Assembly: GCA_050008715.1 (NCBI GenBank)
Contig: JBEKMC010000160.1
Location: forward strand, 1-6,048
Length of the DNA stretch: 6,048 nucleotides
Reading direction: 5' to 3'
DNA from: JAKACA01 sp050008715
GTDB lineage: Bacteria; Actinomycetota; Acidimicrobiia; Acidimicrobiales; Bog-793
Shown: piece by piece, positions 1 through 6,048 of the stretch
How the letters are laid out: the number at the start of each line of letters is the position of its first letter
How positions within the stretch are numbered: the stretch's first letter is position 1
Notes under the pieces: model-generated
The model's input: only the letters and a program-made list of their open reading frames with translations
What the model was told of the DNA's origin: nothing
Databases searched by the model: none
Translations under genes and position numbers: made by a program

Positions 1-38
1 TCATCGACGAACGGGCCCTTCTTGAGGCTGCGAGGCAT
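1..38 (-). CDS. rpsS: 30S ribosomal protein S19, N-terminal fragment
   Basis: This is the beginning of the S19 gene, cut by the window edge. Only 12 full codons are visible, reading MPRSLKKGPFVD, the characteristic S19 N-terminus. S19 binds 16S rRNA in the head of the small subunit, next to S13. The ATG at 38-36 is preceded by a GGAG Shine-Dalgarno sequence (44-47) with a 5-nt spacer. The gene starts 15 nt after the rplB stop, which is the standard S10-cluster order (rplB then rpsS), so it is surely co-transcribed with rplB. The match is short but distinctive and sits exactly where synteny predicts. Nothing can be said about the rest of the protein. Confidence 0.93.
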   Translation of the reverse strand, partial: MPRSLKKGPFVD

Positions 39-53
39 GACTTCTCCGGCGCG

Positions 54-890
54 CTAGCGGCGAGCGCCGCGAGTGCGGCGGCGACGAATGATGAGCTGAT
101 CGGACGGGCGGTGACGGCGGCGGGTACGGCCCTCGGGCTGGCCCCACGGTGATACGGGGTGGCGCCCACCGGACGTCTTGCCCTCGCCACCACCAAGCGG
201 GTGGTCGACGGGGTTCATGGCGACCCCCCGGGTCTGCGGGCGGACGCCCTTCCAGCGGTTGCGTCCGGCCTTGCCGATCGAGATCAGCTCGGCCTCGGCG
301 TTGCCGACCTCGCCGAGCGTCGCACGGCAGTCGATCGACACACGGCGCATCTCGGTGGAGGGAAGGCGCAGCGTTGCAAAGGCGCCTTCTTTCGCCACGA
401 GCTGCACGCTCATGCCGGCCCCGCGAGCGAGCTTGCCGCCCCCGCCCGGGCGCAGCTCGACGTTGTGCACGACCGAGCCCACCGGGATGTAGCGCATCGG
501 AAGGGCGTTGCCGGGGCGGATGTCGGCACCTTGGCCGGACTGGAGCATGTCGCCCACGGCGACCCGCGCCGGCGCCAGGATGTACCGCTTCTCGCCGTCG
601 AGGTAGTGGAGCAGCGCGATCCGAGCGTTGCGGTTCGGGTCGTACTCGATCGCAGCGACCTTGGCAGGGACGCCGTCCTTGTCGCGCCTGAAGTCGACGA
701 TCCGGTACTGCTGCTTGTGGCCGCCACCGCGGTGGCGGGCGGTCTTGCGGCCGTAGCTGTTGCGGCCACCGGTGCCGGCCTTCGGCACGATGAGGGTCCG
801 CTCGGGCCGGCTCTTCGTGATCTCGGAGAAGTCCGACGCCGACTGGAAACGGCGACCCGGGCTCGTGGGCTTGCGCTTGCGGAGTGCCAT
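54..890 (-). CDS. rplB: 50S ribosomal protein L2
   Basis: L2 is a primary 23S rRNA-binding protein needed for subunit association and for shaping the peptidyl-transferase centre. The 278-residue product is full length for the family and lines up with remembered E. coli L2 without gaps through about residue 239. Visible signatures are KPTSPGRR at 7-14, HRGGGHKQ at 53-60, EYDPNR at 82-87, ILAP at 104-107, PMRYIPVG at 131-138, DCRATLGEVGNAE at 187-199 and MNPVDHP at 225-231. The His at 230, equivalent to the E. coli His229 implicated in peptidyl transfer, is kept. The next position, usually His in a PHGGGEG motif, is Leu (232). The C-terminus is very basic. The start is the ATG at 890-888, with an AGGGG Shine-Dalgarno (898-902) that touches the rplW stop codon 11 nt upstream, so translation is probably coupled to rplW. 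Confidence 0.98.
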   Translation of the reverse strand: MALRKRKPTSPGRRFQSASDFSEITKSRPERTLIVPKAGTGGRNSYGRKTARHRGGGHKQQYRIVDFRRDKDGVPAKVAAIEYDPNRNARIALLHYLDGEKRYILAPARVAVGDMLQSGQGADIRPGNALPMRYIPVGSVVHNVELRPGGGGKLARGAGMSVQLVAKEGAFATLRLPSTEMRRVSIDCRATLGEVGNAEAELISIGKAGRNRWKGVRPQTRGVAMNPVDHPLGGGEGKTSGGRHPVSPWGQPEGRTRRRHRPSDQLIIRRRRTRGARR

Positions 891-901
891 GTCGTATCCC
901 C

Positions 902-1189
902 TCAGCCCTCGAACAGCTCGATGCGGTCGTCGCCGACGAGGCGCACGATCGCTCGCTTGGTGTCAGGACGCTGACCGAAGGACTGCAGCTTCCGCTGCCG
1001 CTTGCGCTTGCCCTTGCGGTTCAGAGTGTTCACGCTCGCCACCCGTACGCCGAAGGATGTCTCCACGGCGTCGCGGATCTCGATCTTGTTGGCGCGCGTG
1101 TCGACGACGAACACGTAGGTGCCCTCGTCCATCAGCGCGTACGACTTCTCCGAGACGACCGGCCTCAGGAGGATCGACTTGTCGGTCAT
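902..1189 (-). CDS. rplW: 50S ribosomal protein L23
   Basis: L23 binds domain III of 23S rRNA and sits at the polypeptide exit-tunnel rim, where it is the docking site for trigger factor and the signal recognition particle. The product is 95 residues, the normal size. It shows the family N-terminus (LRPVVSEKSY at 8-17), the YVFVVD strand near 24-29, a FGVRVASVNTLN segment near 46-57 and the basic loop GKRKRQRK near 60-67 that lies along rRNA. Its ATG (1189-1187) overlaps the rplD stop codon in an ATGA. A GAGGA Shine-Dalgarno (1196-1200, spacer 6 nt) lies inside the last acidic codons of rplD, so L23 translation is probably coupled to L4. The rplB start follows 11 nt after its TGA. Confidence 0.97.
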   Translation of the reverse strand: MTDKSILLRPVVSEKSYALMDEGTYVFVVDTRANKIEIRDAVETSFGVRVASVNTLNRKGKRKRQRKLQSFGQRPDTKRAIVRLVGDDRIELFEG

Positions 1190-2172
1190 TCGTCTTCCTC
1201 GTCCTCGTCGGCCGTCGCGGTGTCGTCGTCGTCTTCGTCTACGTCGGCCGCGCCCGTGGCGGAATCGTCGTCGGACGAGTCGTCGTCGGCCTCGCCGGCC
1301 TCGACATCGGCGAGTTCGACGGCGGAGTCGGTCTCGCTCTCGTCGGTCTCGCTCTCGTCGGCATCGCTCACGTCGGCATCGGACGCACTCGCGGCGGCTT
1401 CTGCCGCCTCGGCTTCGGCGACTTCAGCTTCAGCTTCAGCTGCTGCGGATTCTGCTTCTGCCTCGGCAGCCGCCTTCTTGCGAGCCTTGGCCGTGGCGGC
1501 CTTGGCCTTGGCTGCGCTCCCCTCCACGACGGTCACGCCCCCGGGGATCGTGCCGGTCGTGAAGACGACCCAGTCGTTGGCGAGCACCTCGTAGGCGCTC
1601 AGCTGCGCAGCTTCCACGAGATGGACGTGAGGCAGGTTGCCGAAGGAGCGCTCGGCGAGGGCGTCCTCCGAAGCGAGGACGACGAGGATGCGGCCCTCGA
1701 CGTCAAGAGCCTGAAGGAGCTTGACGGCATCCTTCGTCTTCGGAACCTCGAACGGCCAGGAGTCGACGAGGCGAAGCCTGCCTTCGTTGAGGCGGTCGGA
1801 CAGAGCGGAGCAGAGCGCCAAGCGGACCATCTTGCGAGGGGTGCGCTGTGCATAGCTGCGAGGCTTCGGGCCGAAGGCGACTCCACCGCCGGCGAACTGC
1901 GGAGCGCGCACCGTTCCTTGGCGGGCGCGGCCGGTGCCCTTCTGCCGATACGGCTTCGCCCCACCGCCGGAGACCTCGGAGCGGGTCTTGGTGGAGTGGG
2001 TGCCCGAGCGGCGAGCGGCCAGCTGAGCCGTCACGACCTGGTGCATGAGCGGGATGTTCGGGACCACGCCGAAGATGGTGGTATCGAGCTCTACCGTGTC
2101 GATGACGTCGCCTTCGCCGTTGTGGCGATCGAGCGTGACGGTGCGCTCGCGTTCGATGGTGTCGTTCGTCAT
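1186..2172 (-). CDS. rplD: 50S ribosomal protein L4 with a long acidic C-terminal tail
   Basis: L4 is an early-assembling 23S rRNA protein whose internal loop lines the exit tunnel. In E. coli it also represses its own S10 operon. The ribosomal core is residues 1 to about 217. It includes IFGVVPN at 33-39 and the tunnel loop with KTRSEVSGGGAKPYRQKGTG near 62-81. GGGVAFGPKPR follows at 95-105, and the C-terminal Rossmann-like half contains ILVVL near 162-166. At 328 residues it is about 110 longer than the usual 205-220. The extra part begins with a short Ala/Lys/Arg stretch (219-233), continues as Ala/Glu repeats (234-262) and ends in an Asp/Glu/Ser-rich tail. Of the last 64 residues 34 are Asp or Glu, and no Lys or Arg occurs after residue 233. 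The reading frame is uninterrupted and ends in an ATGA overlap with rplW, so the tail is not a frameshift artefact. The start also overlaps the rplC stop as ATGA (2169-2172). The core call is certain. The function of the tail is unknown. Confidence 0.97.
   Translation of the reverse strand: MTNDTIERERTVTLDRHNGEGDVIDTVELDTTIFGVVPNIPLMHQVVTAQLAARRSGTHSTKTRSEVSGGGAKPYRQKGTGRARQGTVRAPQFAGGGVAFGPKPRSYAQRTPRKMVRLALCSALSDRLNEGRLRLVDSWPFEVPKTKDAVKLLQALDVEGRILVVLASEDALAERSFGNLPHVHLVEAAQLSAYEVLANDWVVFTTGTIPGGVTVVEGSAAKAKAATAKARKKAAAEAEAESAAAEAEAEVAEAEAAEAAASASDADVSDADESETDESETDSAVELADVEAGEADDDSSDDDSATGAADVDEDDDDTATADEDEEDE
1193..1520 (-). repeat. Low-complexity repetitive DNA encoding the L4 acidic tail
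   Basis: This coding stretch is dominated by short tandem motifs. Four 15-bp units lie head to tail at 1327-1341, 1342-1356, 1357-1371 and 1372-1386. The first two are identical and the other two diverged, giving Ser/Asp/Glu-rich pentapeptides. Three exact CTTCAG hexamers (plus strand) lie at 1422-1439 and encode Glu-Ala dipeptides on the minus strand. GTC/TCG trinucleotide runs near 1220-1240 and 1264-1290 encode Asp runs. The pattern suggests growth by replication slippage under selection for acidic codons. Length variation between strains is likely, though that is inference. Confidence 0.8.
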
Positions 2173-2813
2173 CGCTTGCCTGCCTTCACGGCGTCACGGA
2201 TGAGGACCATGCCGCCGCGTGGGCCGGGCACGGCGCCCTTGACGAGGATCAGCTCCCGCTCCGGGTCCGCCTCCACGACTTCGAGGTTGAGAGTCGTCAC
2301 CCGGCTCGCCCCCATACGGCCGGCCATGCGGGTCCCCTTGAACACGCGGGCCGGGGTGGCGCAGCCGCCGATGGAACCCGGCGCCCGGTGCTTCTTGTGG
2401 TTGCCGTGGGCGGCGCCCTGCCCCTTGAAGTTGTGGCGCTTCATCCCGCCGGCAAAGCCTTTGCCCTTCGAGATCGCCGTCACGTCGATCTTGTCGCCGG
2501 CGGCGAGGATGCCGGCGTCGATCTCCTGACCGACTTCGTAGCCGCTCGTGTCCTCGAGCCGCAGCTCGACGAGGCGCTTGCCCGGCTCGACACCGGCTCG
2601 CGTGAAGACCCCCGTCTCCGGCTTGTTGATCAAGCTCGCCCGCTTCTGGCCATAGGTGACCTGAAGAGCTGAATAGCCCGATCCTTCCGGCGTCTTCACC
2701 GCGACGACGCGTACGGGCGCGACTTTGACGACAGTCACGGGGACGACGCGCTGCGCCTCGTCCCAGATCTGCGTCATGCCGACTTTCTCGCCGACGATCG
2801 CCTTCGTGGCCAT
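2169..2813 (-). CDS. rplC: 50S ribosomal protein L3
   Basis: L3 nucleates 50S assembly and sends a central extension toward the peptidyl-transferase centre. From the chosen ATG (2813-2811) the product is 214 residues, the usual size, starting MATKAIVGEKVGMTQIWDE. The central extension is clear: SKGKGFAGGMKRHNFKGQ near 115-132, HRAPGSIGG at 142-150 and RVFKGTRMAGRMG at 156-168. The Gln methylated by PrmB in E. coli (GSIGQ) is Gly here, so that modification cannot occur at this site. Start choice: another in-frame ATG lies 12 nt upstream (2825), but the only Shine-Dalgarno-like AAGGG (2826-2830) abuts it with no spacer and fits 2813 better (12 nt). A longer in-frame GTG start at 2909 has no family homology. 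The gene follows a leader with its own candidate promoter and overlaps rplD by 4 nt. Confidence 0.96.
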   Translation of the reverse strand: MATKAIVGEKVGMTQIWDEAQRVVPVTVVKVAPVRVVAVKTPEGSGYSALQVTYGQKRASLINKPETGVFTRAGVEPGKRLVELRLEDTSGYEVGQEIDAGILAAGDKIDVTAISKGKGFAGGMKRHNFKGQGAAHGNHKKHRAPGSIGGCATPARVFKGTRMAGRMGASRVTTLNLEVVEADPERELILVKGAVPGPRGGMVLIRDAVKAGKR

Positions 2814-3047
2814 CTCGTGTGCCATCCCTTGTAGGTGTCTCGTGTGGGCATGACGGATCCCGGGGAGGGCACGCGGCGGCCCGGTGCGGTGACCGGTCCC
2901 TTCGCGCACGTCCCGGGCGCAGCTTGGCCCATTCGTGCAGACGCTCCGCCCGGAGTCACCGGGGCGGAGCGCTCTTTCGGTTGCCGGGAGGTCCCCCGTA
3001 GCGGGGCGCTCCTGGACGTCAGAACTGTGGGCGCGAAGCCCAACTTC
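2814..3047 (-). promoter_or_regulatory. Presumptive structured 5' leader of the rplC-rplD-rplW-rplB block
   Basis: No gene is supported in the 368 nt between the membrane-protein stop and rplC. About 234 nt of it would be transcribed leader if the promoter at 3054-3081 is used. Three predicted hairpins occur in order. Hairpin A (3034-3048, 5-bp stem CGAAG/CTTCG) lies at the expected 5' end. Hairpin B (2987-3012) has a GGAG/CTCC base, a small internal loop and a CCCCG/CGGGG upper stem. Hairpin C (2942-2971) is a perfect 10-bp stem. The distal 125 nt are GC-rich with no clear fold visible by eye. None of the stems is followed by a U-run, so they do not look like intrinsic terminators on this strand. 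A 9-nt direct repeat, CACACGAGA, occurs at 2838-2846 and at 2813-2821, the second copy touching the rplC start. Ribosomal-protein autoregulation is plausible by analogy with the E. coli S10 leader bound by L4, but I recognise no known RNA family. Confidence 0.5.
2942..2971 (-). other. Perfect 10-bp inverted repeat in the rplC leader
   Basis: The arms CGCTCCGCCC (2942-2951) and GGGCGGAGCG (2962-2971) are exactly complementary around a 10-nt loop. This is by far the strongest hairpin in the intergenic region and should be very stable. On the minus strand the stem is followed by GTCTGCACG with no U-tract, so it does not resemble a classical intrinsic terminator. On the plus strand a short CTCTTTC follows, a weak terminator-like context, but no plus-strand gene is supported here. 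A leader regulatory stem is the more likely role. Confidence 0.6.
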
Positions 3048-3053
3048 GGAGAA

Positions 3054-3081
3054 ACTATAGCAGCCCAGCTGAGCAGGCGAA
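3054..3081 (-). promoter_or_regulatory. Candidate sigma70-type promoter for the rplC block
   Basis: On the minus strand the -10 hexamer is TATAGT (3054-3059), one mismatch from TATAAT. It is preceded by TGC, which makes an extended -10 (TGN). A weak -35, TTCGCC (3076-3081, 3 of 6 matches), lies 16 nt upstream. An AT-rich TATAGTTTC is conspicuous in DNA this GC-rich. Transcription would start near 3047. The site lies after the membrane-protein stop and about 240 nt before rplC, where a promoter for a separate rplC transcript would be expected. This is sequence pattern only. Confidence 0.55.
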
Positions 3082-3181
3082 CCGGCCGGACTCCCCAGCT
3101 CGCAGCGACAACTCAGCAGGAGATCCGGAGTGTAGAGGGGGTGGGTGGCGCTCCGGGAGGGTTTCTTGGCTCGTCAGCCGA

Positions 3182-4297
3182 TCACGTGCCGGTCGCCTGC
3201 TCCGTCCAGCCAGCGCCGTCCCAGTAGCGCATCGCTCCCGGTCGGCCTTGCGCGGCCGGATCCGGGTACCAACCAGGCGGCGGCTGCTGTTGTGGCGCCG
3301 CCGGTGACACTCCGCCGGCGGGAGCCCCGTACCCGCTGGTCGGCAAGCCGTATCCCATCTGCCCGGACGCCGGCGGCAGTGGGCCGGACGGCACCGGCTG
3401 TTGCGGCGGCCAGCCGCCCTGCTGGGGGCCGGCCGGCGGTTGAACCGGCATCTGGGCTGGGTAGCCGCCTTGGGCGCCGTTCGCCGGCGCAGGCGACGGC
3501 CAGACGGGCGCTCCGACCGCCAGCCGGGCTCGCCGTTGCCGGCGGCGTGTCCGGATCCGGACGACGATGAGCGCGAGGCCGGCGAGGAGGAGGACGAAGA
3601 ACCCGGCGGCGAGCGCCGGAGCGATCGATGTAGCAGCCATCGCTCCGTACTCTGCGGAGGCGAACGCCAGGAAAGTGGCCTGGTCGATCGTCGCCGTCCC
3701 ATATGACTTCATCGACACGAGGGCGATGTTCGTGCCGCGGCCGAACAACGCCGCCAAGATCTCGTAGCTACCTGAGCTCGTGAACCGGTATCCAGTGGCG
3801 CCGGGCACGTTCGGCACACTGAGCGGCGACTCGTTCGGGTACAGGCCCTTCACTGTCTGTTGGAGCTGCGCCAAGCCCTGCTGCTCATAAGCGGTCGTCG
3901 TGCTCTGCTGCAGCGAGACCGAAGCCTTGACCTGGGCCTGACCGTCCCACCACACCTTCCAATACGCCGGCCCCTTGCCGTGCGGGCGGCCGTTGAGGGT
4001 CAGTTGGCGGGGCTGGAGGTACACGGCGGGAGTCGTCGGGACGTATCCGAGGCCGGTGGCCGGCCGTAACCCTTTCGCTGCGGCCTCGGCCTGCGTGGCA
4101 GTCGCACCACCGTTCCCGATCGCCGTCAGCACCATGCCCGGAGCGGGGCTCGTGACCACGAGCGAGGACAGTCGCTGGCTTTGTGCTCCGGCGACGCCGG
4201 CGACGGCAAGGGAGGCGATCACGAGCAGGATCCCGACGGGGACCATCCACCGGCCATGCGGCCGCGGCGGCGTACTCGTCGTGGTAGTTGGCTGCAC
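3182..4297 (-). CDS. Unrecognised two-TM membrane protein with C-terminal DUF2510 domain
   Basis: The 371-residue product is not a ribosomal protein and its function is unknown. Visible layout: a short N-terminus, TM1 at about 18-38 and an extracytoplasmic region at about 40-225 with no motif I can name. TM2 follows at about 226-247, then an Arg-rich stop-transfer stretch (RIRTRRRQRRAR, 247-258). A Pro/Gln/Gly linker runs over about 263-338. The end is a DUF2510-type module with PPPGWYPDP (339-347) and RYWDGAGWTEQ (357-367). The positive charges after TM2 place linker and DUF2510 in the cytoplasm and the middle region outside. DUF2510 modules are short Trp-rich domains found mostly in actinobacterial membrane proteins, role unclear. 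The start is GTG at 4297-4295, chosen because GGGAGG (4303-4308) lies 5 nt upstream. The gene sits, co-oriented, between rpsJ and rplC, which are normally neighbours. It could be transcribed from the tuf/rpsJ side or from its own promoter. An exported sensor or envelope protein is a guess. Confidence 0.88.
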   Translation of the reverse strand: MQPTTTTSTPPRPHGRWMVPVGILLVIASLAVAGVAGAQSQRLSSLVVTSPAPGMVLTAIGNGGATATQAEAAAKGLRPATGLGYVPTTPAVYLQPRQLTLNGRPHGKGPAYWKVWWDGQAQVKASVSLQQSTTTAYEQQGLAQLQQTVKGLYPNESPLSVPNVPGATGYRFTSSGSYEILAALFGRGTNIALVSMKSYGTATIDQATFLAFASAEYGAMAATSIAPALAAGFFVLLLAGLALIVVRIRTRRRQRRARLAVGAPVWPSPAPANGAQGGYPAQMPVQPPAGPQQGGWPPQQPVPSGPLPPASGQMGYGLPTSGYGAPAGGVSPAAPQQQPPPGWYPDPAAQGRPGAMRYWDGAGWTEQATGT

Positions 4298-4496
4298 AGC
4301 ATCCTCCCTCGTCAGGCCGACAGCGTACTGCCGGCGCGGCCGAGTGCTGGCGACCGGTGTCCGACTCTGTCAGGGAGGCGGGCCTCGGCGATCGTGTTGG
4401 CCGCTCGGGCTGCACGACCGTCGTGACGGCTTACTGCGCCTGGGCGAGGGCGAGCAACGTGGCCGGGTCAACCCTGGCTGACCGGGTGTGGGGCGA
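4298..4496. other. Gene-free spacer between rpsJ and the membrane-protein gene
   Basis: I see no gene in these 199 nt. Just after the rpsJ stop is an imperfect hairpin (4463-4486: GGTCA/TGACC stem with one G-G mismatch and two more GC pairs, 8-nt loop). It has no U-tract, so it is at best a weak terminator or processing stem. A smaller CACGA/TCGTG hairpin lies at 4413-4425. On the minus strand TACGCT (4322-4327) sits a plausible distance upstream of the GTG start as a poor -10 candidate, without a recognisable -35. The only convincing element is the Shine-Dalgarno GGGAGG at 4303-4308. Confidence 0.5.
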
Positions 4497-4820
4497 TCAG
4501 GTCGTGATCTTGATCTCGATGTCCACGCCGGCCGGGAGGTCGAGCCGCTGGAGCGAGTCGACCGTCTTCGGCGTGTGCTCGACGATGTCCACGAGGCGCT
4601 TGTGGATACGCATCTCGAAGTGCTCGCGGCTGTCCTTGTGCTTGTGAGGCGACCGGATCACCGTGTAGCGATGCTTCTCGGTCGGCAACGGCACCGGTCC
4701 GCGTACCTTCGCCTGGGTCCGGAGGACCGTCTCGACGATCTTCTTCGTCGACTGGTCGATGATCTCGTGGTCATAGGCCTTGAGCCGAATCCGGATCCGC
4801 TGGCGAGGGGTCTCTGCCAT
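4497..4820 (-). CDS. rpsJ: 30S ribosomal protein S10 (NusE)
   Basis: S10 is a 30S head protein and, as NusE, pairs with NusB in transcription antitermination and links RNA polymerase to the leading ribosome. The 107-residue product is near the usual 101-105. It carries IRIRLKAYDHEIID (9-22), a variable rRNA-reaching loop around GPVPLPTEKHRYTVIRSPHK (41-60), KDSREHFEMRIHKRLVDI (62-79) and the C-terminal strand DLPAGVDIEIKIT (94-106). The ATG at 4820-4818 was chosen over an in-frame ATG 63 nt upstream. The longer form would overlap the end of tuf and add a non-conserved stretch, whereas 4820 has AGAGG (4829-4833) 8 nt upstream. The gene lies 16 nt after the tuf stop and is probably co-transcribed with it. 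What follows is not rplC but a membrane-protein gene. Confidence 0.97.
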   Translation of the reverse strand: MAETPRQRIRIRLKAYDHEIIDQSTKKIVETVLRTQAKVRGPVPLPTEKHRYTVIRSPHKHKDSREHFEMRIHKRLVDIVEHTPKTVDSLQRLDLPAGVDIEIKITT

Positions 4821-4836
4821 GTGACGTGCCTCTCGG

Positions 4837-6024
<1,188 letters not shown>

Positions 6025-6048
6025 TGGTGCCGACCGCTCCGTTTGCTC

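Noticed and set aside
760..2529. A 589-codon open frame on the plus strand opposite rplB, rplW, rplD and rplC
   Set aside because: It is antisense to four certain ribosomal-protein genes, its translation is low-complexity and matches no family, and long antisense open frames are common in GC-rich DNA. No ribosome-binding site or promoter supports it.
2814..2909. N-terminally extended L3 starting at GTG 2909 or ATG 2825
   Set aside because: The extra residues are not part of the L3 family. The 2825 ATG has its only Shine-Dalgarno immediately adjacent with no spacer. The 2813 ATG gives the standard N-terminus.
2774..2932. A 52-codon upstream reading frame in the rplC leader (ATG at 2932-2930) running out of frame into rplC
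   Set aside because: Its nearest Shine-Dalgarno-like GGAG is 11 nt away inside the strong hairpin, its product is Pro/Arg/Gly-rich with no recognisable motif, and its 3' part is simply rplC in another frame. A regulatory uORF is possible but not supported.
3082..3181. Terminator for the membrane-protein gene
   Set aside because: Only a 4-bp GGCT/AGCC stem follows the stop. No stable hairpin with a U-run was found, so transcription may read through into rplC.
3182..4297. Membrane-protein gene as a mobile element or phage cargo
   Set aside because: There are no flanking repeats, integrase or transposase, the base composition looks like its neighbours, and the orientation matches the operon.
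4463..4486. Intrinsic terminator after rpsJ
   Set aside because: The hairpin has only a 5-bp core plus two pairs across a mismatch, and no U-tract follows on the minus strand. It is noted as part of the spacer, not called as a terminator.

Overview
The window is a GC-rich stretch of a bacterial chromosome in which every supported gene lies on the minus strand. It is the tuf end of the str cluster joined to the first genes of the S10 ribosomal-protein cluster. In transcription order (right to left) it holds tuf (EF-Tu), rpsJ (S10), an unrecognised two-TM membrane protein with a C-terminal DUF2510 domain, rplC (L3), rplD (L4), rplW (L23), rplB (L2) and the first 12 codons of rpsS (S19). The high GC content, the DUF2510 domain (a mainly actinobacterial family), the style of L2 and L3, and a GTG start point to Actinomycetota. 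A deep lineage such as Acidimicrobiia is a guess, not shown by the sequence.

Layout: tuf and rpsJ are 16 nt apart. About 200 nt without a gene then precede the membrane-protein gene, which has a strong Shine-Dalgarno (SD) sequence and a GTG start. After its stop come 368 nt without a gene. These hold a good candidate promoter (extended -10, positions 3054-3081) and a presumptive leader of about 234 nt with three predicted hairpins, one a perfect 10-bp stem. From rplC onward the genes are packed tightly: 4-nt ATGA overlaps at rplC/rplD and rplD/rplW, 11 nt between rplW and rplB, and 15 nt between rplB and rpsS.

How they work together: EF-Tu delivers aminoacyl-tRNA to the ribosome. S10 (NusE) is a 30S protein and an antitermination factor. 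L3, L4, L23 and L2 are early-assembling 50S proteins around the peptidyl-transferase centre and the exit tunnel. The membrane protein has no evident translational role.

Three things stand out. The usual rpsJ-rplC junction is split by the membrane-protein gene, with a new promoter and structured leader for the rplC block. L4 carries a C-terminal tail of about 110 residues that becomes extremely acidic and is encoded by repetitive DNA. EF-Tu has Ser at the position equivalent to E. coli Ala375, a known kirromycin-resistance site. I see no mobile element, CRISPR array, tRNA or rRNA. Apart from these three points, this is ordinary core-genome sequence.
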